Shown here piece by piece: positions 21,934 through 22,906 of a stretch of 22,906 nucleotides of DNA. Source of the DNA: an uncultured Candidatus Saccharibacteria bacterium (GTDB taxonomy: Bacteria; Patescibacteriota; Saccharimonadia; Saccharimonadales; Saccharimonadaceae); contig CALIRX010000045.1 in NCBI GenBank assembly GCA_938042055.1, positions 1-22,906 of the forward strand, written 5' to 3'. The notes under the pieces were generated by a model. The model did no database searches. It saw only the letters and a program-made list of their open reading frames with translations, and was not told where the DNA came from. Each line of letters opens with the position of its first letter. Position 1 is the first letter of the stretch. The translations under genes were made by a program, and so were the position numbers.

Positions 21934-22906
21934 TTGAAAAACAAACCAAACAGCAAAGAAATATTTCGTCTATTCTGGAAAACATCAGCGCCGTACAAAC
22001 ACCGCCGAAACTTGGCAATATTTTTTGCGATGCTGACTCTCGTGGTTACCATTTTTGTCGGGCCGCTCATAATTGCTCAGCTTCTTAGTATCATCCAACA
22101 CAATCAACTGCACGACGCAAAAAATCTATGGTCACTAATTGCTTTATACGGCGTCAGTGAATTATGGTCGAGCGTCATCGGCTGGCGATTAGTTTTATAT
22201 CTCGCCTGGACATTCGAAACCGCCATGCAACGAGATTTATACGCTCGATGCTTCAGCAAACTGACCAACCAAACACTATTCTTCCATTCAAATAAATTCG
22301 GCGGGTCGCTCGTTAGCCAAACAAATAAATTAGTCGGCGCGGTAGAAAGTTTTTGGGACACGATAATCTGGTCAGTTTTGCCACTAGTTGTTTCACTGGT
22401 CGGTTCGATAATTGTCCTATCAACCCTTCTTTGGCAATACGCGCTATTCTTACTCATCTTCTCAATTGTTTTCAGCATCGTCGTTTATTACGGATCCAAG
22501 CCAATGGCGAAATTGACAAAAAAAGAAGCCAAATCCAGCAATAAATTGAACGGGCAATTAGCCGACGTAATTTCAAACGTTCTAGCAGTCAAGTCATCTG
22601 GCGCCGAATCTACGGAACAGAAATTTTTCGTAAAAACTGTCAACTCTTGGCGAGATTCAAGTCTCGACGTAATGCGCGGACTCTTAAAAGTCAGCACTAT
22701 ATATTCGTCAATCAACATGGTTATTAAAATTGGAGCAATCGCCTTCGCAGTGTACGCAGCCCAGAATGATTTGGTGTCCGTGGCGTCTGTCTATCTTATA
22801 ATCACTTACACTGGCAGCGTCGCACATGAGCTGTGGAACATGAACGGAATTATGCGCAATTACAACCGAATTATCGGTAACGCAAATGATATGGTAGAAA
22901 TCTTAC
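21934..22906 (+). CDS. ABC exporter, membrane domain (partial, cut by window end)
   Basis: The open frame runs from a TTG at 21934 to the window edge (324 codons, no stop). It encodes a type I ABC exporter transmembrane domain. Hydrophobic helices include IFFAMLTLVVTIFVGPLI, a pair around VLPLVVSLVGSIIVL and ALFLLIFSIVFSIVVYY, and IKIGAIAFAVYAA. The elbow region RDLYARCFSKLTNQTLFFHSNKFGGSL is typical of MsbA/LmrA-like half-transporters. The nucleotide-binding domain should follow beyond 22906. The TTG is supported by AAAGGA 6 nt upstream; there is no usable ATG near it. It is transcribed divergently from fur. Confidence 0.85.
   Translation, partial: MKNKPNSKEIFRLFWKTSAPYKHRRNLAIFFAMLTLVVTIFVGPLIIAQLLSIIQHNQLHDAKNLWSLIALYGVSELWSSVIGWRLVLYLAWTFETAMQRDLYARCFSKLTNQTLFFHSNKFGGSLVSQTNKLVGAVESFWDTIIWSVLPLVVSLVGSIIVLSTLLWQYALFLLIFSIVFSIVVYYGSKPMAKLTKKEAKSSNKLNGQLADVISNVLAVKSSGAESTEQKFFVKTVNSWRDSSLDVMRGLLKVSTIYSSINMVIKIGAIAFAVYAAQNDLVSVASVYLIITYTGSVAHELWNMNGIMRNYNRIIGNANDMVEIL

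Noticed and set aside
1..22906. CRISPR array, insertion sequence, integrase or recoded stop
   Set aside because: No regularly spaced repeats, transposase or recombinase motifs were seen. TGA, TAG and TAA all end genes normally.

Overview
The window most resembles a genome of Candidatus Saccharibacteria (TM7) or a close CPR/Patescibacteria relative. I infer this from an A+T-leaning, gene-dense, mostly minus-strand layout. Supporting features are the rpmF-nusB-Nudix-rnc-khpA cluster, short ribosomal and membrane proteins, an orphan membrane-anchored substrate-binding protein, lemA/htpX, and the standard code with TAA, TAG and TGA all used as stops. No search was run, so the taxon is an inference.

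Layout, left to right. (1) 1-800: a plus-strand orphan gene with its own promoter, unlike its neighbours in Arg codon use, followed by a long stem and a bidirectional terminator. (2) 879-3234, minus: an RNA/ribosome operon rpmF-nusB-Nudix-rnc-khpA from one good sigma70-type promoter. (3) 3263-3861, plus: a single-pass membrane protein read from an apparently leaderless mRNA, convergent with leuS and overlapping it by 3 nt. (4) 3858-8866, minus: leuS, an anchored extracytoplasmic protein and a MurF-like Mur ligase. (5) 8881-8971: a G+C-rich, 19-bp-paired structured element with no coding explanation, the best candidate for an undescribed RNA. (6) 9011-14330, minus: a 7TM sensor-like protein, ligA lacking its zinc cysteines, a basic-tailed membrane protein, htpX and lemA. 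(7) 14379-14817: tRNA-Leu(UAA), tRNA-Cys(GCA) and tRNA-Leu(GAG), all minus with encoded CCA. (8) 14842-18884, minus: substrate-binding protein, secG, a holin-4_2-family membrane protein and uvrC. (9) 18940-21759, minus: DUF488, HD hydrolase, Nudix, cupin, thioredoxin and a Fur-family regulator with a perfect palindrome on its own promoter. (10) 21787 to the end, plus: an ABC exporter cut by the window edge.

The most general observation is a two-mode initiation signal. About ten genes have a -10 box ending 5-7 nt before the ATG and no Shine-Dalgarno, as expected of leaderless mRNAs. The others carry a clear SD. This pattern fixes several start codons, for example the holin-family gene and the HD gene. 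Terminator hairpins abut extended -10 boxes at leuS and htpX. Perfect palindromes mark the fur and DUF488 promoters.

Functionally the region is mostly housekeeping: translation, rRNA processing, DNA repair and ligation, secretion, envelope quality control. The fur-trx-cupin-Nudix-HD block is a plausible small redox or metal-stress unit.
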